Under the pieces are notes generated by a model. The model was not told the origin of the DNA, searched no databases, and was given only the letters and a program-made list of their open reading frames with translations. Shown here in pieces: positions 45,136 to 62,002 of a stretch of 64,000 nucleotides of DNA (positions are counted from its first letter, which is position 1; every line of letters starts with the position of its first letter). A program made the translations under genes and the position numbers. The stretch comes from Anomaloglossus baeobatrachus (lineage: Eukaryota; Chordata; Amphibia; Anura; Aromobatidae), in the NCBI RefSeq assembly GCF_048569485.1, contig NC_134364.1, positions 129,805,089 to 129,869,088 on the forward strand. Reading direction: 5' to 3'.

Positions 45136-47792
45136 ATATATTTTTTTTTTCCGCCATTTTCTTTTTTCAGCGTGGTGCCATTTTTCTTTGGTGGTTTGCC
45201 ATTTCTCTTCTATGCGGTGCTATGAAATGGGGATGGGGTTTCTTTAACCTCTTAACGACACATGACGTACTGGGTACGTCATGGATCATTTCAGGTTAAT
45301 TCGTGGCTGCTGCCACCGTCAGCGATCGCTGCATGTGTCAGCTGAGTTGAACAGCTGACATGTGCGGCTATCAAGCATGAGTGGATTCGCTACCCACTCG
45401 CGCCTGTTAGCGCTCTGTAAGGGGTTATCAAAATGTCACAGTGCGATGTAACACCGAGCTGCAGTAAGCATTCACTTACCCGGCGCCATCGGAAGTCACG
45501 TGATGTGATCACGTGGGTCCGATGGTAGCACAGGGTCATGTGATGACTCCTGTAGCGATCATGAGTCATTCCCCTTACAGCCAGCAGAGTGCAGTGTGTG
45601 AGGAGAGCTGCTGTTGTTCAGATCAAAGCGATGCTGCTCTGATCTACAGGAAAGAATAAGCGATCAGACTGCTGATACTTATAGTCCCTTATGTGGCCTA
45701 GTAAAAAAAAAAAAGTTTTAAAGGGAACCTGTCATCAGAAATTTTGCACTAAACCTGAAAGATTCCCCCTCTGCAGCTCCTGGGCTGCATTCTAGCAATC
45801 TTCCTGTTGTTTGTGCCTACTTTCTGACCAAAATAATGACTTTGTAAAGTGGTACCTTTTTTGTATTCAGATCTTGATAGTGGTACACTGGGGCGGGCTC
45901 TCTGGTGTCCGTTGGTCGGCCTCCCTGTCGCTTTAGGCCGTCCCACATCATGCAATTTCAAAGAGGTGACGTGAGGTAAGCTGGCCAGCGCTTGCGCAGA
46001 ACGGTGGAGGCGGCGGTGATAGAGCGAGCGTGAGATTATGGGCAGGTACTTGCTGATGAAAATCATAGCGCCGCCCATAATCTCGAGGATGCGCAACACG
46101 TCACCAGCGGTCACACTGCACATTACAGTCCCACAAGAGTGGCACGGCGCATGCACGAGATTATGGCCGTCCATAATCTCGCGCATGCGCAACACGTCAC
46201 CAGCGGTCACACTGTGCATACTGCAGTCCCGCGAGAGTGGCACGGCGCATGCGCGAGATTATGGCCGCCCATAATCTCGCGCATGCGCCGTGCCACTCTC
46301 ACGGGACTGTGCAATGTGCACAGTGTGACCGCTGGTGACTTGTTGCGCATGCGCGAGATTATGGGCGGCGCTGTGACTTTCATCAGCAAGTACCCGCCCA
46401 TAATCTCGTGGTCGCGCTTTCACTGCCGCCTCCACCGTTCTGCGCAAGCGCTGGCCAGCTTACCTCATGTCACCTCTTTGAAATTGCGCGATGGGGGACG
46501 GCCTAAAGCGACACGGTGGCAGACTAATGGACACCAGAGAGCCCGCCCCCGTGTACCATTATCAAGATCTGAATACAAAAAGGTACCACTTTACAAAGTC
46601 TTTATTTCTTCAGCGCTCTATTGGGAGACCCAGACGATTGGGGTATAGCTACTGCCCTCCGGAGGCCACACAAAGCACTACACTAAAAAGTGCAAGGCCC
46701 CTCCCCTTCTGGCTATACCCCCCCGTGGTATCACGGGTACTCCAGTTTTCAAGCTTTGTGCGAAGGAGGTCAGACATTCCATGCATAGCTCCACAGATTT
46801 TAGTCAGCAGTAGCTGCTGACTATTTCGGATGGAAGAAAAGAGGGCCCATATAGGGCCCCCAGCATGCTCCCTTCTCACCCGTAGATGGTGTTGTAAGGT
46901 TGAGGTACCTATTGCTGGTACAGGGGCTGGAGCCCCACATGCTGTTTTCCTTCCACATCCCCTTGTAGGGCTCTGTGGAAGTGGGATCCTGCCGGCCTCA
47001 AAGCTCTGACGCCGGGCTCCATCCACAGACCCATAGCACCTGGTGGATGCCGAGCAGGAGTACAATCAGGGACATGGCCCTGCATCATACAGGTACTCTG
47101 TGTCCCCGGCAGGCACAGACACACTCCGGGCTGGCTGGGTGTTGTAGTGCGCCGGGGACCGTAACGCTAGAGCTAGTGTTCCTACAGTTTAACTGGGGGA
47201 CTTTTTTCTGTATTGTGGGAACGCAGCGCCGACCCCCGCTGGACCGGCGGCGCTGCTGTGACTTTTAGTTCGCCGGGGACACGCCGACCGCGCTTTTACG
47301 GCGGTGGCGTTTATAAATCGAGTCCCCGGCTTTTGCGGCCTAGGACGCCGGCAGCTCCGATTCGTTCCCGCCCCCACCCTGTCAATCAGGGTAGGGGAGA
47401 GACGCTGTTTCACGGCAGCGACGAGGGCTGGAGCCTGATTTACATGCTCCAGCCCTCTCACTAGGCACAGAGGGAAGCAGGCTTCCCGCTCTTAGCCAGG
47501 AACGCCCAGGGCCCGCCCCCCCTCCTCTCTCAGGACGCCGGCAGCCATTACATGCATGTCTGGCTGGAGGAAGGACGCAAGGCTCTGGGAGACCTGGACT
47601 AGGGGGCTTTGGAGATCACACACCCGCTCTTAAGCGGGCGGTAAGCGGCTTTTCAGCTGGCCCCTCTAGTGCCTCAGTGTGTATTAGTGTACTGTGTCAC
47701 TGGACATATATATATATATATATTTCCTTATTGCTTGCACTGTGAGGTCGCTTCCTGGCTGTATACCCAGATCGCTCTGAGGAGGCAGCAAC

Positions 47793-49283
47793 ATGTCATC
47801 CACAAAACGCAAGGCTGCCAAGGCTAGGGCTGTGTACACTGCGTGTGCTGCATGTGGGGCTGCTCTACCAGCAGGCTCCAAGGACCCCCATTGTGTGCAA
47901 TGCTCAGATCCGGTGCTGCTTCGCCAGCCGGAGTCAGGAGAGATAGTGACCCAGGCTGAGACGCCTGTAAGTCCTGCCCCGGTGTCAGGGACAGACTTTG
48001 CAGTTTTTGCTGATAATATGTCTGTGACTATGGCAAAAATCCTTGAAACTTTGCAATCCATGCCTGGGGCTCAGTCTATGGACACGGCGAGGTCTCTGTC
48101 CTCTAATCCCCCTCAGTTGGATTTAATCCAGACTGCAAGGGGGTCCCCGGCTTCACAGGCTGAGTATTTTGACTCAGATGATAGCCCCAGCCACCCTAAG
48201 CGGGCTCGCTGGGAAAGACCCTCAACGTCATCACACTGCTCAGGGTCTCAGCGCAATCAGTCGCTCTGTGATGCGTCTGATGAGAGTGATCAGGAGTCTT
48301 ATCCTGGAACCCCTCTCAATCTGGATACCCCGGATGGGGACGCCATGGTAAACGAGCTTATCTCAGCCATCAATAGGCTGTTGGATATTTCTCCCCCAGC
48401 CCCTTCTGCAGAGGAGGCAGCTGCAGAGCAGGAGAAGTTTCGTTTTCTCTATCCCAAGCGTAAATTAAGTGCTTTCTTGGATCACTCTGACTTCAGAGAG
48501 TCAATCCAGAAACACGACGCTCATCCAGAAAGGCGTTTCTCTAAACGTTCTAAGGATACACGTTTTCCTTTCCCCCCTGATGTGGTCAAGCGCTGGACCC
48601 AGTGTCCTAAAGTTGACCCCCCGATTTCCAAACTTGCAGCTAGATCCATAGTTGCAGTGGAGGATGGCGCTTCACTTAAGGATGCCAATGACAGACAGAT
48701 GGACCTCTGGTTAAAATCTGTCTATGAAGCTATCGGCGCGTCGTTTGCTCCAGCATTCGCAGCCGTATGGGCACTCCAAGCTATTTCAGCAGGGTTAGCA
48801 AAAGTGGATGCTATCTTACATCCAGCGGTGCCGCAAGTGGCGTCCCTTACCTCGCAGATGTCCGCGTTTGCGTCTTACGCTATCAATGCGGTACTAGAAT
48901 CTACCAGCCGCACCTCAATGGCGTCCGCCAGTTCGGTAGTTTTGCGCAGAGCCTTGTGGTTAAAGGACTGGAAAGCAGATGCTGGTTCCAAAAAATGTTT
49001 AACCAGCCTGCCTTTATCTAGAGATAGACTGTTTGGCGAGCCATTGGCTGACATCATTAAACAGTCCAAGGGTAAAGACTCTTCTTTGCCCCAGCCCAGA
49101 TCAAGCAAACCTCAGCAGAAAAAATGGCAGCAGAGGTTTCAGTCCTTTCGAGGTTCGGGCAAGACACAATTCTCCTCGTCCAAAGGGACTCAGAGGACGC
49201 AAAGAAGCTCAGATTCCTGGCGGGCTCACGCGCGCCCCAAGAAAGCAAATGGAGGAACCGCTTCCAAAGCGGCTACCTCATGA
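47793..49283 (+). CDS. DIRS ORF1, gag-like protein
   Basis: 496 codons starting MSSTKRKAAKARAVYTAC. An N-terminal cysteine cluster (CAACGAALPAGSKDPHCVQC) looks like a zinc-binding element. A serine/proline-rich acidic stretch follows, then an alpha-helical middle (AVWALQAISAGLAKVDAILH) and a basic, glutamine/serine-rich tail (SSKPQQKKWQQRFQSFRGSG). This layout is usual for DIRS gag-like proteins. The 3' end overlaps ORF2. Confidence 0.75.
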   Translation: MSSTKRKAAKARAVYTACAACGAALPAGSKDPHCVQCSDPVLLRQPESGEIVTQAETPVSPAPVSGTDFAVFADNMSVTMAKILETLQSMPGAQSMDTARSLSSNPPQLDLIQTARGSPASQAEYFDSDDSPSHPKRARWERPSTSSHCSGSQRNQSLCDASDESDQESYPGTPLNLDTPDGDAMVNELISAINRLLDISPPAPSAEEAAAEQEKFRFLYPKRKLSAFLDHSDFRESIQKHDAHPERRFSKRSKDTRFPFPPDVVKRWTQCPKVDPPISKLAARSIVAVEDGASLKDANDRQMDLWLKSVYEAIGASFAPAFAAVWALQAISAGLAKVDAILHPAVPQVASLTSQMSAFASYAINAVLESTSRTSMASASSVVLRRALWLKDWKADAGSKKCLTSLPLSRDRLFGEPLADIIKQSKGKDSSLPQPRSSKPQQKKWQQRFQSFRGSGKTQFSSSKGTQRTQRSSDSWRAHARPKKANGGTASKAATS

Positions 49284-51180
49284 CTTCCAGCTTCCCCCCT
49301 CCGCATCTCCGGTCGGGGGCAGGCTCTCCCGCTTTTCCGACATTTGGATGTCACAGGTCAAAGACCGGTGGGTGACAGACATTTTGTCTCGCGGGTACAG
49401 AATCGAGTTCAGTTCTCGTCCTCCAGCTCGGTTCTTCAGAACCTCACCACATCCAGACCGAGCAGATGCCCTGCTGCAGGCGGTGGACTCCCTAAGAGCG
49501 GAAGGAGTAGTGGTTCCTGTACCGCCTCAGGAACAAGGGAGAGGGTTTTACTCCAATCTCTTTGTGGTTCCAAAAAAGGACGGCTCGTTCCGTCCTGTTC
49601 TGGATCTAAAGCTGCTCAACAAACATGTGCACGCCAGGCGGTTCCGGATGGAAACCCTCCGCTCTGTCGTGGCCTCAATGTCTCAAGGAGACTTCCTTGC
49701 CTCAATAGACATCAAAGATGCTTATCTCCATGTGCCAATTGCTACAGAACATCAACGTTTTCTACGTTTTGTGATAGGAAACGAACATCTTCAGTTCGTA
49801 GCTCTGCCATTCGGTCTGGCGACAGCCCCACGGGTTTTCACCAAGGTCATGGCGGCAGTGGTAGCGGTCTTGCACTCTCAGGGACACTCGGTGATCCCTT
49901 ACCTAGACGATCTACTTGTCAAGGCACCCTCTCAAGAGGCATGCCAACTCAGTCTACATGCTACACTGGAGACTCTACAGACGTTCGGATGGATCATCAA
50001 CTTTCCAAAGTCGAATCTGTCTCCGACACAGTCACTAACGTATCTTGGCATGGAGTTCCATACTCGAGCAGCGAGAGTGAAGCTTCCGCTGAACAAGCAG
50101 CGGTCACTACAGACAGGGGTGCAATCCCTCCTTCAGGGCCAGTCGCACCCCTTACGGCGCCTCATGCACTTCCTCGGGAAGATGGTGGCAGCCATGGAAG
50201 CAGTTCCCTTTGCGCAGTTTCATCTGCGCCCACTTCAATGGGACATTCTCCGCCAATGGGACGGGAAGTCAACGTCCCTGGACAGGAAAGTCTCTCTTTC
50301 CCAGACGGCCAAGGACTCTCTACAATGGTGGCTCCTTCCCACCTCATTGTCTCAGGGAAGATCCTTCCTGCCCCCATCCTGGGCAGTGGTCACGACAGAT
50401 GCGAGTCTGTCAGGGTGGGGAGCAGTGTTTCTCCACCACAGGGCTCAGGGGACGTGGACTCCGCAGGAGTCCACCCTTCAGATCAATGTTCTGGAAATCA
50501 GAGCAGTGTATCTTGCCCTACTAGCCTTCCAGCAGTGGCTGGAAGGAAGGCAGATCCGAATTCAGTCGGACAACTCCACAGCGGTGGCATACATCAACCA
50601 CCAAGGGGGGACACGCAGTCGGCAAGCCTTCCAGGAAGTCCGGCGGATTCTGATGTGGGTGGAAGCCACGGCCTCCACCATATCCGCAGTTCACATCCCC
50701 GGCGTAGAAAACTGGGAAGCAGACTTCCTCAGTCGCCAGGGCATGGACGCAGGGGAATGGTCCCTTCACCCGGACGTGTTTCAGGAAATCTGTCGCCGAT
50801 GGGGAGTGCCGGACGTCGACCTAATGGCGTCCCGGCACAACAACAAGGTTCCGGCATTCATGGCGAGGTTGCGCGATCAAAGAGCTCTGGCGGCAGACGC
50901 ATTGGTTCAAGATTGGTCGCAGTTCCGGCTCCCATACGTCTTTCCACCTCTGGCACTCTTGCCCAGAGTGTTACGCAAGATCAGATCCGATTGCAGCCGC
51001 GTCATACTCGTCGCCCCAGACTGGCCGAGGAGATCGTGGTATCCGGATCTGTGGCATCTCACGGTCGGTCGACCGTGGTCACTGCCAGACCGACCAGACT
51101 TACTGTCCCAAGGGCCGTTTTTCCATCAGAATTCTGCGGCCCTGAACCTGACTGTGTGGCCATTGAGTCCTGGATCCTAG
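49033..51180 (+). CDS. DIRS ORF2, reverse transcriptase-RNase H
   Basis: 715-codon frame; the real start may lie later because the first part overlaps ORF1. RT blocks: GFYSNLFVVPKKDGSFRPVL, FLASIDIKDAYLHVPI, LPFGLATAPRVFTKVM, IPYLDDLLVKAPS (catalytic YLDD) and SLTYLGMEF. RNase H follows: VVTTDASLSGWGAVF, INVLEIRAVYLALLAF, IQSDNSTAVAYINHQGG, and VENWEADFLSRQ. A C-terminal stretch (WGVPDVDLMASRHNNKVP) is typical of DIRS. Confidence 0.9.
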   Translation: MASHWLTSLNSPRVKTLLCPSPDQANLSRKNGSRGFSPFEVRARHNSPRPKGLRGRKEAQIPGGLTRAPRKQMEEPLPKRLPHDFQLPPSASPVGGRLSRFSDIWMSQVKDRWVTDILSRGYRIEFSSRPPARFFRTSPHPDRADALLQAVDSLRAEGVVVPVPPQEQGRGFYSNLFVVPKKDGSFRPVLDLKLLNKHVHARRFRMETLRSVVASMSQGDFLASIDIKDAYLHVPIATEHQRFLRFVIGNEHLQFVALPFGLATAPRVFTKVMAAVVAVLHSQGHSVIPYLDDLLVKAPSQEACQLSLHATLETLQTFGWIINFPKSNLSPTQSLTYLGMEFHTRAARVKLPLNKQRSLQTGVQSLLQGQSHPLRRLMHFLGKMVAAMEAVPFAQFHLRPLQWDILRQWDGKSTSLDRKVSLSQTAKDSLQWWLLPTSLSQGRSFLPPSWAVVTTDASLSGWGAVFLHHRAQGTWTPQESTLQINVLEIRAVYLALLAFQQWLEGRQIRIQSDNSTAVAYINHQGGTRSRQAFQEVRRILMWVEATASTISAVHIPGVENWEADFLSRQGMDAGEWSLHPDVFQEICRRWGVPDVDLMASRHNNKVPAFMARLRDQRALAADALVQDWSQFRLPYVFPPLALLPRVLRKIRSDCSRVILVAPDWPRRSWYPDLWHLTVGRPWSLPDRPDLLSQGPFFHQNSAALNLTVWPLSPGS

Positions 51181-52199
51181 CGTCTGCAGGATTATCTCAA
51201 GGAGTCGTGGCCACAATGAGACAAGCTAGGAAGTCAACGTCTGCTAAGATCTATCACAGAACGTGGAAGATTTTCTTATCTTGGTGCTCTGCACAGAGAG
51301 TATCCCCTTGGCCATTTGCATTGCCCACCTTTCTTTCCTTCCTGCAATCGGGGTTGGAAAAGGGCTTGTCGCTCAGCTCCCTTAAAGGGCAAGTCTCGGC
51401 ACTGTCGGTGTTTTTTCAGAAGCGTCTAGCACGTCTTCCTAAGGTGCGCACGTTCCTACAGGGGGTCTGTCATATTGTGCCCCCGTACAAGCGGCCGTTA
51501 GATCCATGGGATCTGAACAGAGTACTTGTTGCTCTGCAAAAGCCGCCCTTCGAGCCTCTAAAGGACGTTTCCTTTTCTCGCCTGTCACAGAAAGTGGCGT
51601 TTCTTGTCGCGATCACATCGCTTCGGCGAGTGTCTGAGCTGGCAGCTTTGTCATCCAAGGCTCCTTTCATGGTGTTCCACCAGGACAAGGTAGTGCTGCG
51701 CCCCATTCCGGAGTTTCTCCCTAAGGTCGTATCCTCGTTTCATCTTAATCAGGATATATCCTTGCCTTCCTTTTACCCTCATCCGGTTCACCGGTATGAA
51801 AAGGACTTACGTTTGCTAGATCTGGTGAGAGCACTCAGAATCTACATTTCCCGAACGGCGCCCATGCGCCGTTCCGATGCTCTTTTTGTCCTTGTCGCTG
51901 GTCCGCGCAAGGGATTGCAGGCTTCTAAAGCCACCCTGGCTCGATGGATCAAAGAACCAATTCTAGAGGCCTACCGCTCTGCGGGGCTTCCGGTTCCTTC
52001 AGGGCTAAAAGCCCACTCAACCAGAGCCGTGGGTGCGTCCTGGGCATTACGACACCAGGCTTCGGCTCAACAGGTGTGCCAGGCAGCAACCTGGTCCAGT
52101 CTGCACACTTTCACCAAGCATTATCAGGTGCATACCTATGCTTCGGCGGATGCCAGCTTAGGTAGAAGAGTCCTGCAGGCGGCAGTGACATCCCCGTAG
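51150..52199 (+). CDS. DIRS ORF3, tyrosine recombinase
   Basis: The frame is open from 49344, but the recognisable protein starts near 51150 and overlaps the end of ORF2. An N-terminal SAM-like DNA-binding part (TSAKIYHRTWKIFLSWCSAQ, SSLKGQVSALSVFFQKRL) leads to the catalytic domain with the conserved set: arginine in ITSLRRVSELAALSS, HSTRAVGASWALRH (HxxR box) and tyrosine in LHTFTKHYQVHTY. Such enzymes integrate the circular DNA of DIRS elements. Ends GRRVLQAAVTSP. Confidence 0.88.
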   Translation, partial: DCVAIESWILASAGLSQGVVATMRQARKSTSAKIYHRTWKIFLSWCSAQRVSPWPFALPTFLSFLQSGLEKGLSLSSLKGQVSALSVFFQKRLARLPKVRTFLQGVCHIVPPYKRPLDPWDLNRVLVALQKPPFEPLKDVSFSRLSQKVAFLVAITSLRRVSELAALSSKAPFMVFHQDKVVLRPIPEFLPKVVSSFHLNQDISLPSFYPHPVHRYEKDLRLLDLVRALRIYISRTAPMRRSDALFVLVAGPRKGLQASKATLARWIKEPILEAYRSAGLPVPSGLKAHSTRAVGASWALRHQASAQQVCQAATWSSLHTFTKHYQVHTYASADASLGRRVLQAAVTSP

Positions 52200-52829
52200 G
52201 GGAGGGCTGTTTTTTTGCAGCTCTAACATGAGGTATTTCTTTACCCACCCAGGGACAGCTTTTGGACGTCCCAATCGTCTGGGTCTCCCAATAGAGCGCT
52301 GAAGAAGAAGGGAATTTTGTTACTTACCGTAAATTCCTTTTCTTCTAGCTCTTATTGGGAGACCCAGCACCCGCCCTGTTGTCCTTCGGGATTTTTTTGT
52401 GGTTTGCGGGTACACATGTTGTTCATGTTGAATGGTTTTTTCGGTTCTCCGATGTTTCTCGGAGTTAATTTGTTTAAACCAGTTATTGGCTTCCTCCTTC
52501 TTGCTTTGGCACTAAAACTGGAGTACCCGTGATACCACGGGGGGGTATAGCCAGAAGGGGAGGGGCCTTGCACTTTTTAGTGTAGTGCTTTGTGTGGCCT
52601 CCGGAGGGCAGTAGCTATACCCCAATCGTCTGGGTCTCCCAATAAGAGCTAGAAGAAAAGGAATTTACGGTAAGTAACAAAATTCCCTTCTTTGGTCAGA
52701 AAGGGGGCACAAGAACAACAGGAACATTGCTAGAATGCAGCCCAGGCGCTGCAGAGGGGGAATCTTTTAGGTTTAGTGCAAAATTTCTGATGACAGGTTC
52801 CCTTTAAATAATTAAAAAAAAAAACTTAA

Positions 52830-54128
52830 CCCCTTAACGACCGCAGGCAGTAATTTTACGTCCTAGCGGTCATAATGTTACTGCCCGCGGTCTGCTGGCG
52901 GCAGCATGCCGCGATCGGCGCACATCTCAGCTGATTTTCACAGCTGAGATGTGTGCCTGCTAGGCACGAGCAGAATAGTTATCTGCTCGTGCCATTTAAC
53001 CCCTTAAATGGCGCTGTCAATATGTGACAGCCCCATTATAAGCGCGATCGCAGTAAACTTTTACTTACCGCCCGATACCGGAAGTCACGTGACATGATAA
53101 CGTGACTTTCGGTAGTTGTCATGGTAGCACAGGGTCATGTGATGACTCCTGTACTACACATGAATTGCTTTCACTTTCACTTGGCCCGCAGCCCAGTGAA
53201 AAAGAAAGTGAGCATATCTGCTGTTTACAGCCTTGTAGCTGTGATCAGCAGATAGTGCAGAGCGATCGGATTGCTGATCGCTATAGCCCCCTAGGGGGAC
53301 TAGTAAAATAAAAAAAAGTTAATTTTTTTTTAAAAAAAAATTAAAAAAAACAAACCTAGAAGTTTTAAATCACCCCCCATTCGCCCCATTGAAAATTAAA
53401 GAGTTAAAAAAATAAAAAATATACACACATTTGGTATCGCCGCGTTCAAAAACGCCCAATCTATAGCAAAATATAAAATCAATTAATCTGATCAGTAAAC
53501 GGCGTAGCGGCAAAAAAATTCCAACCGCCAAAATGATGTTTTTTTTGTCGCTACAACTTTTGCGCAAAATGCAATAACAGGCGATCAAAACGTAGCATCT
53601 GCGCAAAAATGGTACCGCTAAAAAGTCAGCTCGAGAAGAAAAAATAAGCCGTCACTGAGCCATAGATCCCGAAAAATGAGAACGCTACGGGTCATGGCGT
53701 AAATATGGCGTAAAATGTGCGCCACTTTTTTCAAACAAACTTCCGATTTTTTTTTTTTTTTTTTCTTTACCCCTTATATAAAAGTAAACCTATACATGTT
53801 TGGTGTCTACGAACTTGCACTGACCTGAGGCATCGCACCCACACATCAGTTGTACCACATAGTGAACACAGTGAATAAAATATCTCAAAAACAATAGTGC
53901 TATTGCACTTTTTTTGCAATTTTTCTGCATTTGGAATTTTTTTTGCCATTTTCCAGTACACTACATGGTAAAACTTATGATTTCATTTAAAAGTTCAGCT
54001 CGTTCCGCAAAAAAAAGAGCCCTGTCATGACCATATTGACTGAAAAATAAAAAAAGTTATGTCTCTCAGAAAAAGAATGGCGGAAAAAAAAAACGGAACG
54101 CAAAAAAAATCGGCCGGTCGTGAAGGGG
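52830..54128. mobile_element. TTAA-target MITE (inner copy)
   Basis: 1299 bp with ends CCCCTTAACGACCG and CGGTCGTGAAGGGG (inverted, one mismatch), flanked by TTAA at 52826-52829 and 54129-54132. Contains TTTGGTATCGCCGCGTTC and several oligo-A/oligo-T runs. It sits inside an older copy of the same family. No ORF of interest. piggyBac- or Kolobok-like by target site. Confidence 0.85.
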
Positions 54129-54833
54129 TTAAAGTTCAAATCACACCCATTCGCCCCATTGAAAAATTAAAAGGGTTAAAAAAAATACACATTTGGTATC
54201 GCCGCGTTCAGAAATGCCCGATGTATCAAAATATAAAATCAATTATTCCGACCAGTAAATGGCGTAGCGTCAAAAAAAATCCAAACGCCAAAATTCTGTT
54301 TTTTAATCGCTGCGAAATGCAATAACAAGTGATCAAAACATAGCATCTGCGCAAAAATGGTAACATTAAAAACATCAGCTCAAGACGCAAAAAATAAGCC
54401 GTCACTGAGCCATACCATATAGTGAACACGGTGAATAAACTATCCCAAAAACAATCATGCAATTGCACTTTTGCCATTTTCCAGTACACCATATGGTGAA
54501 ACTCATGGTTTAATTTATAAGTAGAACTCGTCCCGCAATAATCAAGCCCTGATATGGTAAGATTGACGGAAAAATAAAAAAGTTACGGCTCTCGGAAGAA
54601 GGGGAGCAAAATACGGAAAATCGCCTGGGGATGAAGGAGTTAAGTATCAACCTTTTTTAAAGTCAATTGATTAATGAATAATTAAGCTTCCCGGTGGGTG
54701 AATTTTTGTTGCTCAGAATTTTGTGCCATAAACTCTGCACATACTTCCATGCCATGTCTCTTAATCCTGGGACTTGTAGTTCCTGTTCTCTTTGCTCCCT
54801 GTCGTAGTTGATATCTGGTGTCTTGCAGGAGCC

Positions 54834-61139
<6,306 letters not shown>

Positions 61140-61740
61140 ACCATGAGACTGATGCCATGTCCCCCCCTCCTCGTTAACCATTCCACTGCCTGTTCATATT
61201 CAGGACTTATGGCATTTAGTTTATCATGATCACTTCCCCAAGGGTAGGGGGGGACTGTGGTCCTCTTGGTCCAGCGATGCTACCTCTCCTGTAGAAGACG
61301 ACCCCCAGGACATGTAGCGGGGGGGGACGACGACCAGGCGCTTCCCTTGTAGTTTGTTTTTCCATTGATGAGTTTTAGGCCCTCACCCGTATATTGTGTA
61401 AAGCACCCTCTAAGGATTGAGCAGGTTCCACCGGACGCTGGTCTCCTCCATTATGACTTCAGGAGCAGCGCTCCCCATTGTGCATTTGGTTTTTATTTAG
61501 ATTTCTTTCATGTATTTTGCTCCCCTGGCGTTGGGATAGTTCTGGCCCAGTCACCAGTGGGCAGTAGGACGAGCGTGTACATTACTGGATCCATAGCTTG
61601 TATATAGTGAAATGCAGAATAAAGGCGGCACCAGACAATTCTGTGTTTTATTAGGTGAAGATGTGAATTTTTTTATATAATATATAAAGTGTTCTGGTTA
61701 TTACACCCGCTGGTACCAAGCGAAATAAAGCATTTTATGT
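61140..61740 (+). other. POGZ: 3' UTR of POGZ with two poly(A) signals
   Basis: Follows the stop codon. AATAAA signals lie at 61618-61623 (GCAGAATAAAGG) and 61724-61729 (GCGAAATAAAGC); a third AATAAA at 61997-62002 is farther out. No ORF of note. Confidence 0.65.
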
Positions 61741-62002
61741 GAGTGCGCCTTGTACAGAGCCTTCATCCTCCACAGCCCGACGTGTCGCCACACTGACTGG
61801 TATTTTGTATTGTTGATTCATGTGCCCCCTATAATGTATGGATCCTGTGTTCTTTGCCCCATACTACAAGGGTGGCCATGGTGCGAGGAAAAAAACACTA
61901 GTGGATTATAGCAGTAGTGAGCTGCGGTGTAGACCTCCGCGAGGAGGAGCACGGGGGAGACTCAGGTTTTTAATGCTATTTTTTTTTTTAATTTCTAATA
62001 AA

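Larger units (their letters stand above)
46606..52690 (+). mobile_element. DIRS-type tyrosine-recombinase retrotransposon, looks whole
   Basis: About 6.1 kb in the sense orientation of POGZ. The left terminal region (46606-46760) is inverted at the right end (about 52500-52690), and an internal complementary region (about 52255-52365) repeats the outer ends, the arrangement peculiar to DIRS elements. Three overlapping ORFs encode a gag-like protein, RT/RNase H and a tyrosine recombinase, all open. There is no target duplication: the T2 arm reads straight across the site. That fits integration of a circular intermediate by a tyrosine recombinase. Probably recent. Confidence 0.9.
45722..52803. 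mobile_element. T2/Kolobok-type foldback MITE, split by a DIRS element
   Basis: Ends AGGGAACCTGTCATCAGAAA and its inverse, with TTAA on both sides (45718-45721 and 52804-52807). This gives the TTAAAGGRR terminus known for Xenopus T2-MITEs (Kolobok superfamily). The element is a long palindrome: the left arm 45722-46262 folds onto the right arm 46263-46605 plus 52691-52803. NRF1-like GCGCATGCGC sites recur near the centre. About 1 kb without the DIRS insertion. Confidence 0.85.
45248..54639. mobile_element. TTAA-target MITE (outer copy), split by two insertions
   Basis: Left end CCTCTTAACGACACATGACG after TTAA (45244-45247), right end GGGATGAAGGAG before TTAA (54640-54643). Together these match the ends of the inner copy (52830-54128), and internal landmarks run in the same order: TAGCACAGGGTCATGTGATG, then the TAGTAAAA tract, then TTTGGTATCGCCGCGTTC. 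Net length without insertions is about 980 bp. A TTAA duplication points to piggyBac or Kolobok. It was entered first by the T2 foldback and by a copy of its own family, both in its A/T-rich tract. Confidence 0.75.

Noticed and set aside
44792-45299. Several 100-150-codon ORFs on both strands
   Set aside because: Produced by the 21/22-bp minisatellite; peptides are pure repeats.
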